From contig NZ_FOZX01000002.1 in assembly GCF_900116135.1 (NCBI RefSeq), forward strand, positions 453,959-517,958: DNA of 64,000 bases, given 5' to 3'. This DNA is from Saccharopolyspora flava. Its GTDB lineage: Bacteria; Actinomycetota; Actinomycetes; Mycobacteriales; Pseudonocardiaceae. The notes under the pieces were generated by a model, which was given only the letters and a program-made list of their open reading frames with translations, did not search any database and was not told the origin of the DNA. Position numbers and translations under genes: made by a program. Positions 8,441 through 16,486 of this stretch are shown one piece after another. Positions within the stretch are counted from its first letter, which is position 1. Each line of letters starts with the position of its first letter.

Positions 8441-8486
8441 CACCACCCCTGAGGGAATCGGTGACGTGAGGACGTCTTGTCCCGTC

Positions 8487-8524
8487 GGGGTGGGGGAAGT
8501 TTTCATGAAAACTTCCCCCACCCC
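8487..8524. repeat. Palindrome C: 38-bp perfect, core AGTTTTCATGAAAACT
   Basis: The third copy in the gap, directly against the stop of the S33 peptidase gene. The core is flanked by 11-bp GC arms (GGGGTGGGGGA and its complement), different from copy A but again fully paired. The arms change in sequence while pairing is kept. Confidence 0.85.
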
Positions 8525-8525
8525 C

Positions 8526-9965
8526 TCAACGACAGGAGACGTCGTCGTCCGGGAGTTCGCCGCCGAGCAGGAAGTCGGTCGTGGTGGCGCGGGCGCAGGC
8601 GTTGTCACCGATGAGGTAAGCCCCGTGGCCTCCCGCGTCGACGCTGACGAGACGTGAGCGGGGACCGAACCTCTCGTCCACGAGCTCGCCGCCGCGGTGC
8701 GGGGTGATCGGGTCGCGGCGGTTCTGCACGACCAGGACGTTGGCCGGACCCTCGTCCTCGATCGCCACCGGCGGTTCGGCCGGAGGTGGCCAGAAGGCGC
8801 ACGGGCTGATGTTGGCCGCGGCCGCGCCGAACATCGGGTAGCGGTCGCGGTCCTCGGCGACGGCCTGCCGATACGTGGCCACATCGCCCGGCCAGGCGAC
8901 GTCGTTGCAGGTCACGGCCAGGAAAACGGACCACTCGTTGTCCCACGGCGACGGTCCCGGTTCGGGGGCGGGCGGCGGTGCCTGGACGCCGTCGCGCACC
9001 GCGCGCCAGGTCTGCGCGGTCTGCTCGTACGTCGACTCGCGGAACAGCCCGACGAAGGTGGACAGCCGGAACAGCTTCCCGTCGACACCGTCCACGGCCT
9101 GCTGGTCGGCGCGCGCCGCGAGCCGGAAGTAGGTCTGCCGCACCGCGTCCGGGGTCGGCCCGAAGCCGTAGGTCTCGTCCCGCTCGGCGGCCCACCGCGC
9201 GAAGTCCGGGAAGGCCAGCTCGAAACCGGAGGCGTAGCGGCGCATTCCGTCGCGGTCGAGGTGGCTGTCGCCGATGTTGCTGTCGAGCACCACGCGATCG
9301 GACCGCTCCGGGAACATCGACGCGTACGCGGCGCCGAGCGCGGATCCGTAGGAGTAGCCGAGGAAACTCGTCTTCTCCGCACCGAGCGCGGACCGGATCC
9401 GGTCCAGGTCGCGGGCCATGTTCGCCGTGGAGAGGTGCCGCAACCGCGGGTCGTGAGCGGCGCACTGCTCGGCGACCCGGCGGGAGGCCTCGGCCTGCGC
9501 GAGCACCGCCGCGTCGTCGACGGCGTAGGGCGGGATGTTGCCCGGGTATCCCTGCTCGGTGGTGAACCCGCAGCTCACCCGGGCCGAGTGCCCGACACCC
9601 CTGGTGTCCATGCCGATCACGTCGTAGTGCTCGAGGACGCTCGCGGGCATTCCCAGCGAGACCAGGAGATCCGCGTACGCCAGCCCGGATCCGCCCGGTC
9701 CGCCGGGGTTGAGCATCAGCACGTCGCGCTTCTGGCCGGATCGCGCGCTCACCACCCGCGAGATCATGAGGTCGATCCGCTCGCCCCCGGGATCGCCGTA
9801 GTCCAGCGGAACCGGGACCTCGGCGCACTCCAGCGCCACCGCCTCCGCCTTCACGTCCGCCGGGCAAGGCCCCCAGGCGAGCCCCTCCCCCATCGCGGGC
9901 GGTGCGATCAGCGAGCTCGCCGCGCCGATCACCACCGCCAGAACCACCGCACACCTGCGCTTCAT
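8526..9965 (-). CDS. Secreted alpha/beta hydrolase, S33 tripeptidyl aminopeptidase-like
   Basis: 479 residues. The N-terminus MKRRCAVVLAVVIGAASSLIAPPAMG is a Sec signal peptide. The oxyanion region LNPGGPGGSG is typical of SlpD/SlpE-like tripeptidyl aminopeptidases. The nucleophile Ser is in GYSYGS (about residue 205), the Asp in NRRDPITP and the His in DAGGHGAYL; the last part matches the TAP-like C-terminal domain. It should remove short peptides from N-termini outside the cell. It is divergent from the MerR gene, and the shared region has two MerR-type dyads, so it is probably a MerR target. Four or more Cys in the mature part may form disulfides. Confidence 0.85.
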   Translation of the reverse strand: MKRRCAVVLAVVIGAASSLIAPPAMGEGLAWGPCPADVKAEAVALECAEVPVPLDYGDPGGERIDLMISRVVSARSGQKRDVLMLNPGGPGGSGLAYADLLVSLGMPASVLEHYDVIGMDTRGVGHSARVSCGFTTEQGYPGNIPPYAVDDAAVLAQAEASRRVAEQCAAHDPRLRHLSTANMARDLDRIRSALGAEKTSFLGYSYGSALGAAYASMFPERSDRVVLDSNIGDSHLDRDGMRRYASGFELAFPDFARWAAERDETYGFGPTPDAVRQTYFRLAARADQQAVDGVDGKLFRLSTFVGLFRESTYEQTAQTWRAVRDGVQAPPPAPEPGPSPWDNEWSVFLAVTCNDVAWPGDVATYRQAVAEDRDRYPMFGAAAANISPCAFWPPPAEPPVAIEDEGPANVLVVQNRRDPITPHRGGELVDERFGPRSRLVSVDAGGHGAYLIGDNACARATTTDFLLGGELPDDDVSCR

Positions 9966-10014
9966 CGTTTCCCCGGTTCCTCGGTCTTCGTCCGACGCCG
10001 AAGAGTGGAAACGG

Positions 10015-10058
10015 TGCCCTCAGGGCAGGGTCAAGCGCTTGACCCTGCCCCTGGGGCA
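10015..10058. promoter_or_regulatory. Double MerR-type operator in a divergent promoter
   Basis: Two dyads, TGCCCTCAGGGCA (10015-10027) and TGCCCCTGGGGCA (10046-10058), lie either side of a shared palindromic centre. Together they form a 28-bp perfect palindrome at 10023-10050 with 14-bp arms around AAGC/GCTT. Each strand reads TTGACC followed by the dyad, the layout in which MerR regulators bind within a long -35/-10 spacer. The + strand -35 (10039-10044) with a 19-bp spacer would place the transcript start at the MerR ATG, giving a leaderless message. Confidence 0.7.
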
Positions 10059-10075
10059 CGGTGTGCACTGGTGTC

Positions 10076-10768
10076 ATGGCCTGGAGCACGCGCGAGTTGG
10101 CGGAGCTGGCGGGAACGACGGTCAAGACCGTCCGCCACTACCACCGGATCGGGCTGCTCGACGAGCCCGAGCGCAGGCCCAACGGGTACAAGCGCTACGG
10201 CGTCGCGCACCTGGTCCGGTTGCTGCGGATCCGCAGGCTCGCCGATCTGGGCGTGCCGCTGTCGGACATCCCCGCGATGGAGGACCCGCGCAACGCGGAG
10301 GAGACGCTGCGCGCGCTCGACTCCGAGCTCAAAGCGAGCATCGAGCGGCAGCAGCGGATGCGCGAGGAGGTGCGGCTGATCCTGAGCGGACGCAGTCTCC
10401 CCGACCTGCCACCGGGTTTCGACGGCGACGTCGCCGGGATGTCGGAGCTGCAGCGCTCGTGGCTGATGATCTACTCGCAAGTCCTCGACGAGCACGCGAT
10501 CGCCGCGCTGATGCGCCCGGCCGAGCCGTTCCCGCCGCAGACCGAGTTCGAGGCGCTGCCCGCCGATGCCGACGACGCCACCCGGCAACGCCTCGCCGAG
10601 ACCTTCGCACCGCTGGTGCGCAGGCAGTTCGCCGAGAACCCGGATCTGGCGGGGGTGGCGAGCAGCGAGGCCCTCGCCACCCCCGTCGTCCTGCACGCCC
10701 TCGTCGAGCTCTACAACCCCGCCCAGCTCGACGTCCTGCGCAGGCTGAACGAAATGCTCGGGCTCTAG
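10076..10768 (+). CDS. MerR family transcriptional regulator
   Basis: 230 residues from the ATG at 10076; a GTG at 10061 is possible but would lie over the predicted -10 region. The N-terminal winged helix reads STRELAELAGTTVKTVRHYHR followed by GLLDEPERRPNGYKRYG, which is typical MerR. A coiled-coil dimer helix follows (about 75-110). The C-terminal part is helical without the Cys pattern of metal sensors, so a small organic ligand or stress signal is likely. It is divergent from the secreted peptidase gene and probably controls both. Its stop overlaps the stop of the plsC-like gene on the other strand within CTAG. Confidence 0.88.
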   Translation: MAWSTRELAELAGTTVKTVRHYHRIGLLDEPERRPNGYKRYGVAHLVRLLRIRRLADLGVPLSDIPAMEDPRNAEETLRALDSELKASIERQQRMREEVRLILSGRSLPDLPPGFDGDVAGMSELQRSWLMIYSQVLDEHAIAALMRPAEPFPPQTEFEALPADADDATRQRLAETFAPLVRRQFAENPDLAGVASSEALATPVVLHALVELYNPAQLDVLRRLNEMLGL

Positions 10769-11502
10769 TCGTCCTTGCGGGCGTCGAGTTCCGCCGCTTC
10801 TTCGGGGGTGGGGGCGGTGCCGCCGAGGTGGGCGGGCAGCCACCAGCGCTCGTCCTCGGTCTCGGGCTTCTCGGGGTAGTCGGCCTGCAGGTCGTCGAGG
10901 ATCTTGGCCATGCGAGCGCGGAGGTCTTCGGTGAGCGCGTCGGGGTCGTCCTGCGGCGTCGGCCAGAACGGTTCACCGACGTGGATGTGGATCGGCACGT
11001 GCCGCTTGGTCAGCGTCCGCGGCCTGCTCTTGGTCCACAGCCGGTGCGTGCCCCACAGCGACATCGGCACGACGGGGACGCCGGCTTCGGCGGCCATCCG
11101 GACCGCGCCGGACTTGATGGGTTTCACGGTGAACGAGCGGCTGATCGTCGCCTCCGGGAACACGCCGACGACCTCGCCCGCGCGCAGCCGGCGCACGGCC
11201 TCGTCGTAGGACTCGCGGCCCGCGGCCCGGTCGACCGGGATGTGGTGCATGCCGCGCATGAGCGGCCCGGCGACCTTGTTGTCGAAGACCTCCTTCTTGG
11301 CCATGAAGCGCACCAACCGCTTGGCGGGCTGCGCGCCCAATCCGCAGAAGATGAAGTCCAGGTAGCTGACGTGGTTGCAGGCGATCACCGCACCTCCGGT
11401 GCGCGGGATGTGCTCGGTGCCCGTCACACGCAGCCGGTTGTCCAGCACGCGGAACATGGCCTTCGCCGCCAAGATGACGGGCGGATAGACGATTTCAGCC
11501 AT
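10765..11502 (-). CDS. 1-acyl-sn-glycerol-3-phosphate acyltransferase family protein (PlsC-like)
   Basis: 245 residues. The acyltransferase motifs appear in order: NHVSYLD (H44, D49; the HX4D catalytic pair), the GRES-containing segment with downstream basic residues, VFPEAT (glycerol-phosphate binding) and VPVVPMS. The protein would transfer an acyl chain to lysophosphatidate or a related glycerolipid at the membrane. The last 40 residues are acidic and proline-rich, probably a flexible tail. It is a single gene convergent with the MerR gene. Actinomycetes carry several paralogues, so the true acceptor is open. Confidence 0.88.
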   Translation of the reverse strand: MAEIVYPPVILAAKAMFRVLDNRLRVTGTEHIPRTGGAVIACNHVSYLDFIFCGLGAQPAKRLVRFMAKKEVFDNKVAGPLMRGMHHIPVDRAAGRESYDEAVRRLRAGEVVGVFPEATISRSFTVKPIKSGAVRMAAEAGVPVVPMSLWGTHRLWTKSRPRTLTKRHVPIHIHVGEPFWPTPQDDPDALTEDLRARMAKILDDLQADYPEKPETEDERWWLPAHLGGTAPTPEEAAELDARKDD

Positions 11503-11719
11503 TTGAGCAGGTTACGCACCCGTAGGTTCGTCCGGTGCGCCCGTGCGTCAACAGTCACATTTCCCGAGGCAGAACGGGCCGTGACGGCTTCCGGCAGGCC
11601 CGCGCACACCTGCTCTGGGCTATCCGGGTACCTCTCGCCTTCCCCGCTTCCGGTGCGCGACTGTTCGCGGCACTCTTGAGGCCGATCTGTCGGGGTCTCC
11701 GCGAGCGGAGGGGGTCCGG

Positions 11720-12241
11720 ATGCAGAACGAACCTGCACGGCGCGGGGCGCTGAGCGGTGCGGCCATCGCGGTGGTGAGCGGCCTGGTGGTCACCGTGGTG
11801 GGCGGAGCGGCGGTGCTGGTGTTCGAGTACGGAGCGGTGCAGAAGTGGTTCGCACCGGCGACCACGACCTGGACGACCGACCGGTCGGTGACCGACATCG
11901 CCGGGATGACGGCTTCCGGCGAGGTCGTCCGCAGCGACGACGGCCTCGTCCACCTGACCGGAACCGTGCAGGACACCGACGCCGACGGCGAGGGCGCGGC
12001 GCTGCTCATCGACGTCGCGGACGGCGGGCGCCGCGAGGAATTTCCCGAGTACCACACGAGAGGCGCGAACCGGACGATCAACGTCGGCGGCCGGGAGGCG
12101 GGACGGGTGCTCCCGGCGACGGTGGAGTCGATCTCGGTCCGCGAGTGCCTGACGACGTGGAAGGACGCCCGCAAGAGCGACGTCGTGCTGGACCACTGCG
12201 GCGCCGCGCCGCTGGAGATCTGGAACAGCTCTCGCTCCTGA
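11720..12241 (+). CDS. Single-pass membrane or secreted protein of unknown function
   Basis: 173 residues. The ATG at 11720 has a strong GGAGGGGG ribosome binding site. A short basic N-terminus is followed by one hydrophobic segment (about 12-35, SGAAIAVVSGLVVTVVGGAAVLVF). A beta-rich outside domain then carries two Cys near the C-terminus (ISVRECLTTW and DHCGAAP) that could pair. I do not recognise the family. It stands alone between plsC-like and an Excalibur-type lipoprotein gene, whose 3' end faces it. Confidence 0.7.
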   Translation: MQNEPARRGALSGAAIAVVSGLVVTVVGGAAVLVFEYGAVQKWFAPATTTWTTDRSVTDIAGMTASGEVVRSDDGLVHLTGTVQDTDADGEGAALLIDVADGGRREEFPEYHTRGANRTINVGGREAGRVLPATVESISVRECLTTWKDARKSDVVLDHCGAAPLEIWNSSRS

Positions 12242-12260
12242 TCCGCTCTCCGGAGGCCGT

Positions 12261-12770
12261 CTAGCGTTCGCCGTAGATGGTTTCGCAGGGGATGCCGTCG
12301 GAGTCGTCGTCCATGTCGGCGGGTGAGCCGAGGGAGTTCCAGTAGCGGGTGACCTCGTCGAAGGACATGCCCTGGGCTTGCAGGGTCGCGCAGTCGTGGG
12401 TGGTGGTCTGCGGTGTCGCGGCGGGGGCGTTCTTCTCGCCGTAGACGGTTTCGCAGGGGATGCCGTCGCGGTCGTCGTCCATGTCGGTCGGCGCGCCGAG
12501 GCCGTACCAGTACTGCACGACCTGGGGGAAGGTCATGCCTGCGTCCTGCAGCTGCTCGCAGTCGTGCGTCGTGGGCACCGGCGCGGGCTGCTGCACCGTC
12601 GGCTGCTGGATCACGGCGGGCGGGACGACTGTGGTCGCGGGAGGCGGTGCGGGTGGCGGCGGAGGGGTGCCCGGGGGCGTGATGTTGATCGTGCAGGCGC
12701 TCGCCGACGCCGCGACGAGCGCCGCGCAGCAGATCAGGCGAACCGGAAGCCACCCCACGACTTCGAGCAT
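12261..12770 (-). CDS. Lipoprotein with two Excalibur-type calcium-binding repeats
   Basis: 169 residues from the ATG at 12770. A GTG at 12839 gives a longer form, and neither start has a good ribosome binding site. The signal peptide ends in a lipobox-like ASAC, followed by a proline-rich linker. Two similar modules come next: THDCEQLQDAGM..MDDDRDGIPCETVYGE and THDCATLQAQGM..MDDDSDGIPCETIYGE. DxDxDGxxCE with paired Cys is the Excalibur motif, an extracellular calcium-binding fold. The two modules look like an internal duplication. The protein is probably anchored on the outer face of the membrane; its function is unknown. Confidence 0.8.
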   Translation of the reverse strand: MLEVVGWLPVRLICCAALVAASASACTINITPPGTPPPPPAPPPATTVVPPAVIQQPTVQQPAPVPTTHDCEQLQDAGMTFPQVVQYWYGLGAPTDMDDDRDGIPCETVYGEKNAPAATPQTTTHDCATLQAQGMSFDEVTRYWNSLGSPADMDDDSDGIPCETIYGER

Positions 12771-13379
12771 GAGCTGGGTCTTCGCCGGTCGCAACGACGA
12801 GGAATCCGGGGTGTGACCGGAGTTTCCAGTGTTCCTCACTCAGAACTATCTTGCGCGCGAGAGGTAACGTTGCTAGCTTCTATCTAACAAGATGTTGGTC
12901 TATGCCCGGGAGGTGTTGATCGGTCCGGCTCGCGCCGAGGCGCTGGAAGCCCAGGACCGAGCCGTGCGGATTGGAAGCATCGGTGACGGCCCGAGAAGCC
13001 GTCGACTCCCCAGGCGAGCGGGCGACCCGTTACGCGCGACGGGTCGAACCCACCCGCGCACCAAGCCTGGCCACGCGTCAGTTCCCCCCTCCTGACGCCG
13101 GAGTCGTGCGCGGCTTCGCCAGCACCCCAGCCGGCGCTGATCGCTCCAATCCGCACGGTTGCCCTCCCTCTGCGTTTTCGCAGTTCACCCCCTGTTTCCG
13201 GGACGCGTGCGCCCTTCACTCTGTGTGACCTGTGTCACAAATCACGGTTCGGTTCTTGCGACGATTCTTCTCGGGATATATCTTTCTGAGAAGAAAACGA
13301 CATAGAAGAAAGCTTCCGGTGAGATACTTCCGGGTGAGGGTGTTTCGCCGACGCGGCGCTCGGGGCGCCGGAGCTGCGG
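12771..13379. other. Non-coding stretch upstream of the hairpin array
   Basis: About 600 bp without a supported gene. It holds a 14-bp inverted repeat CCGTGCGGATTGGA (12962-12975) with its complement at 13145-13158, and an AT-rich hairpin TTCTTCTC/GAGAAGAA (13265-13272 and 13288-13295). A 67-codon frame starts at an ATG at 12892 just after an A/T-rich box, but it has no recognisable content. A structured RNA is possible. Confidence 0.45.
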
Positions 13380-13380
13380 G

Positions 13381-13603
13381 AGAAGGACCACTGTGAGGGG
13401 GAAAGGCATGCGTCGGTGCCGGCTTGGGGATGCCCGGCACCGACGCATCGCCGAAGAAGAGCCACTGTGAGGGGGAAAGGGACGCGCGCTGGCGTCGGCT
13501 TGGGGATGCCCGGCGCCAGCGTGCGTCCGCTAAGAAAGCCACTCTGAGGGGGGTGGACGCGACGCCGGTGTCGACATGGGGATGTCCGACACCGGCGTCG
13601 TGT
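13381..13603. repeat. Three tandem ~75-bp repeats, each a long hairpin with conserved loop
   Basis: Each unit starts with a conserved linker (consensus GCCACTGTGAGGGGGAAAGG; copies from 13388, 13462 and 13539). A hairpin follows, with stems at 13408-13448, 13481-13527 and 13557-13603. The stems differ in sequence but stay paired over 15-18 bp or more, and the loop is nearly constant (TTGGGGATG, TTGGGGATG, ATGGGGATG). The third hairpin is followed by TTTTT on the + strand, like an intrinsic terminator. The array lies just 3' of the GGDEF-EAL gene. Paired variation in the stems points to selection for the fold. Confidence 0.85.
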
Positions 13604-13652
13604 TTTTCAGGGGCGGGCCCAACACGACCGGGGCCCAACGGTTCTCGAGGTC

Positions 13653-15683
13653 TCAGCTCCCGGCCAGGTAGGCGCGGAACTCCGCCGGCGGGATCGGCCG
13701 GGAGAAGTAGTAGCCCTGGTAGGCGTCGACCGACACCGCGCGCAGCAGCTGGTGCTGCGTGGAGGTCTCCACGCCTTCGGCGATGCACATCCGGCCGAGC
13801 GTGCGGGCGAGTTCGGTCATGGCGCGGGCGATGCCCAGGTCGTCGGGGTCTTCGCCGACGCCCGAGACGAACATCCGGTCCAGCTTGATGACCTGCGTCG
13901 GCAGCTCCTTGAGCACCGCCAGCGACGAGTATCCGGTGCCGAAGTCGTCGACCGCGAACTGCACGCCGTCGGCCACCAGGTCGTTCATCTCCTGCCGCTG
14001 CTCGGGTTCGAGCTGCGCGAACACCGTCTCGACCATCTCCAGCACCAGGATGTCCGGCGCCGCACCGGTTTCGGCCAGCACCGAGCGCACGACCTCCGCG
14101 AAACCCGGTTGCTCGGGCCGCAATCCGGTCAGGTTCACCGAGACCTTCACCGCTCCCCCGTCGCGACGCCGCCAGGACCTCGCCTCGCGCAAGGCCGTCC
14201 GCAGCACGCACGTGTCGAGGTCGGCGAGCATCCCGCCGCGGGAGGCGATGGCCAGCACCACGTCCGGCGTGAGCGGGCCGAGATCCGGGTGCGTCCAGCG
14301 CAGCAGCGCCTCGGCGATGACGACGGTGCCGTCGTTGTCCACGACCGGCTGGTAGTGCAGGTCGATCTCGCCGCCGGCGATGGCCTCCCGCAGCTCCTCC
14401 TCCAGGGCGAGCTGGTCGTGGCCGCCGCCCCGGGTCTGGCCGCGCACCCGGGCGTCGAGCATCGCCGACTCCGCCGAGCGCAGCAGGCTCACCACGTCGA
14501 CACCGCTGTCCTCGACCGCCTTGACCCCGATCGACGCGGTGACCTGGACGTGCCTGCCGCGCAGCGGCACGGTCATCCGGAACAGCTCGGCGACGCTCTC
14601 GGTGATCGACTCCAGATCGGCCGCGCCGTCGAGGTCGCGGCAGAGGATCACGAACTCGTCGCCGTAGAAGCGGGCGGCTTCGCAGCGCTCCGGCAGCCCC
14701 TCCAGCAGGCGTTCAGCGACCTCCGAGAGCAGTTCGTCGCCGGCCTCGTGGCCGAGGGCGTCGTTGATCCGCTTGAAGTTGTGCAGGTCGCAGAACAGCA
14801 CCGCGACGCTGCCGGGCTTGTCCGGCGGCAGCATCTCGGCGAGCCGCTCCTGGAAGCCGCGGCGGTTGAGCAGCCCGGTGAGGTCGTCGTGCGTGGCCTG
14901 GTGGCGCAGGGTCATGGCGCGGGCGAGCTGCTCGGTGATGTCGTGGAAGGTGATCAGCCAGCTGCGGCTGCCGTCGTCGCGGACCGACGCGGCGGCCCGC
15001 ACCTGGCAGGGCACGGGCGTCCCGTCGGCGCGGGCCAGCAGCCGGTGCGGGACGAGCAGGTCGCCGGTCGAGCGGGTGTCGCCGTCGACGAGCCCGCCGC
15101 CGGTGTCGGTGGGGTCGAGGACCTCGACGTCGCGGAGCCCGACGAGGTCTTCGAGGCGGCGGTCGAGCAGGTCGCAGAGCGCGCCGTTGGCGTCGAGGAA
15201 CCGCCCGCGGTCGTCGAGCAGCGCGATCCCGGCGGGCGCGATCTCGAACAGGTCGGCCAGCCGGCGGCGGGTGCGCTCGACGCGCGCCGACGCCTCGCTC
15301 TCGTTGCGCACGACCTTGATGAACCCGTCGAGCTCACCGGCCGGGGTGCGCTGCGCGGCGATGACCACGTGCGCCCAGTACCGGCTGCCGTCCTTGCGCA
15401 CGCGCCAGCCGCGGTCGATGAAGAAGCCGTTCTCGCTCGCCTGCCGCAGTTCCCAGTCCGGGTAGCCGGTGGCGACCTGGTCCGGCGGGTAGAACCGCGA
15501 GAAGTGGCTGCCGATCACCTCGTCGGAGGTGTAGCCCTTGAGACGAGCGGCCCCTTCGTTCCAGCTGGCGACGTGTCCCTCGGCGTCCAGCGCGAAGATC
15601 GCGTAGTCCCGCATGTCCTCGGCGGCGAGGATCTTCTCCGCACCTGCCTGAACCGCCCAGGGCTCGCGTTTGTCCTGGTCCAT
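13653..15683 (-). CDS. PAS-PAS-GGDEF-EAL protein, cyclic-di-GMP turnover
   Basis: 676 residues with no transmembrane segment. PAS 1 covers about 20-130 (ASWNEGAARLKGYTSDEVIG) and PAS 2 about 145-265. The GGDEF domain spans about 280-435, but its signature reads YGDEF (340-344), with Tyr in place of the first Gly. The EAL domain spans about 440-676 with EALLR (458-462) and DDFGTGYSS intact. The likely net activity is therefore phosphodiesterase, with a GGDEF that is weak or only binds GTP. The PAS domains would sense a small ligand or redox state. It is monocistronic and ends against the tandem hairpin array. Confidence 0.9.
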   Translation of the reverse strand: MDQDKREPWAVQAGAEKILAAEDMRDYAIFALDAEGHVASWNEGAARLKGYTSDEVIGSHFSRFYPPDQVATGYPDWELRQASENGFFIDRGWRVRKDGSRYWAHVVIAAQRTPAGELDGFIKVVRNESEASARVERTRRRLADLFEIAPAGIALLDDRGRFLDANGALCDLLDRRLEDLVGLRDVEVLDPTDTGGGLVDGDTRSTGDLLVPHRLLARADGTPVPCQVRAAASVRDDGSRSWLITFHDITEQLARAMTLRHQATHDDLTGLLNRRGFQERLAEMLPPDKPGSVAVLFCDLHNFKRINDALGHEAGDELLSEVAERLLEGLPERCEAARFYGDEFVILCRDLDGAADLESITESVAELFRMTVPLRGRHVQVTASIGVKAVEDSGVDVVSLLRSAESAMLDARVRGQTRGGGHDQLALEEELREAIAGGEIDLHYQPVVDNDGTVVIAEALLRWTHPDLGPLTPDVVLAIASRGGMLADLDTCVLRTALREARSWRRRDGGAVKVSVNLTGLRPEQPGFAEVVRSVLAETGAAPDILVLEMVETVFAQLEPEQRQEMNDLVADGVQFAVDDFGTGYSSLAVLKELPTQVIKLDRMFVSGVGEDPDDLGIARAMTELARTLGRMCIAEGVETSTQHQLLRAVSVDAYQGYYFSRPIPPAEFRAYLAGS

Positions 15684-15743
15684 GGCTGGTCCCGTTCCCT
15701 CGGCGTGCCCGCAACGTACGGTCCCGAGACCAGTCGTCGCAAC

Positions 15744-16352
15744 CTAGGGAGCCGGTGCGGGCGCGTGCAGTGCTGGGGTTACCCAGCGGTGCAGGAACGC
15801 ACGCAGATCGGCTCCGTCGCGCCCAGGCAGCGGGTCGTTGGCGAACGACAGCAGCACGCGCAGCAGGAATTCCAGGAGTTCGGTGAGCTCGTCGCCGGAG
15901 AAGCCGAGCGCGTCCCAGTCCACATCGGTGCGCGCGAACGCCAGGCGGCAGGCGTCGAAGGCGCGGACCGAGGTGGCGCCGCGCGAGAACGCGTCCGGAC
16001 GACCGAGGTCCAGGAACAGCCCCAGGTAAGGGTCTTTCGGCACTTGCTCGATGGCGTAGGCCATGGCTTCGACGACGACGTCGGCGGGATCGCGGCGTCC
16101 GGCGAGGTGGTCGACGAGCCGTTCGAGGAAGCTGGTGAGCGCGGCGTAGCCGACGGCGACGAACAGCTCCTCGGTGCTCGGGAAGTAGCGGTAGACGGTC
16201 TGCCGGATGACGCCGAGTTCGGAGGCGACGTCGGACAGGCTCGTCTTGCCCGGCCCGTGCCGGTCGATGCACCGCATCGCCGCATCGATGATGCGGGCCT
16301 TGGCCTCCTCGCCGTCACGCGGCGGCGCACCGTTCCACGCCGGTCGTTTCAT
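15744..16352 (-). CDS. TetR family regulator of the P450/aldehyde dehydrogenase pair
   Basis: 202 residues. The helix-turn-helix (about residues 18-62) reads ARIIDAAMRCIDRHGPGKTSLSDVASELGVIRQTVYRYFPSTE in segments. The C-terminal half is a helical ligand-binding domain. It is divergent from the CYP125-like gene, with a short gap carrying a CATAC/GTATG inverted repeat over the P450 promoter, so it most likely represses that operon until a steroid-like or other hydrophobic substrate appears. The inducer is inferred only from the neighbour. Confidence 0.88.
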   Translation of the reverse strand: MKRPAWNGAPPRDGEEAKARIIDAAMRCIDRHGPGKTSLSDVASELGVIRQTVYRYFPSTEELFVAVGYAALTSFLERLVDHLAGRRDPADVVVEAMAYAIEQVPKDPYLGLFLDLGRPDAFSRGATSVRAFDACRLAFARTDVDWDALGFSGDELTELLEFLLRVLLSFANDPLPGRDGADLRAFLHRWVTPALHAPAPAP

Positions 16353-16390
16353 GACTCAAGTATGGCCGAGCGGACCTGGTGCGCTGCCCA

Positions 16391-16430
16391 TTGCCTCCGG
16401 ACAATCATACATCTACGGTATGTCTGTATG
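16391..16430 (+). promoter_or_regulatory. Promoter and TetR operator of the CYP125-like operon
   Basis: The -35 box TTGCCT (16391-16396), a 17-bp spacer and the -10 box TACGGT (16414-16419) form a good actinobacterial promoter. The inverted repeat CATAC-N7-GTATG (16406-16422) covers the -10, and a second outer half site TGTATG follows at 16425-16430. This layout fits repression by the divergent TetR protein. Confidence 0.6.
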
Positions 16431-16486
16431 ACTCGCTTCGGCAAGCCGGAGCGTGATCAACCCCCGCGATCCGCGAGGAGGCAACG

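Noticed and set aside
8466-8657. Short frames containing VFMKTSP around the palindromes at 8.4 kb, 27.4 kb and 51.7 kb
   Set aside because: The peptide is simply the translation of the palindrome AGTTTTCATGAAAACT; the frames have no start signals or domains.
12892-13095. A 67-codon gene starting at the ATG after TATCTAACAAG
   Set aside because: The A/T-rich box just before the ATG could be a leaderless promoter, but the peptide turns into low-complexity basic sequence and resembles nothing known.
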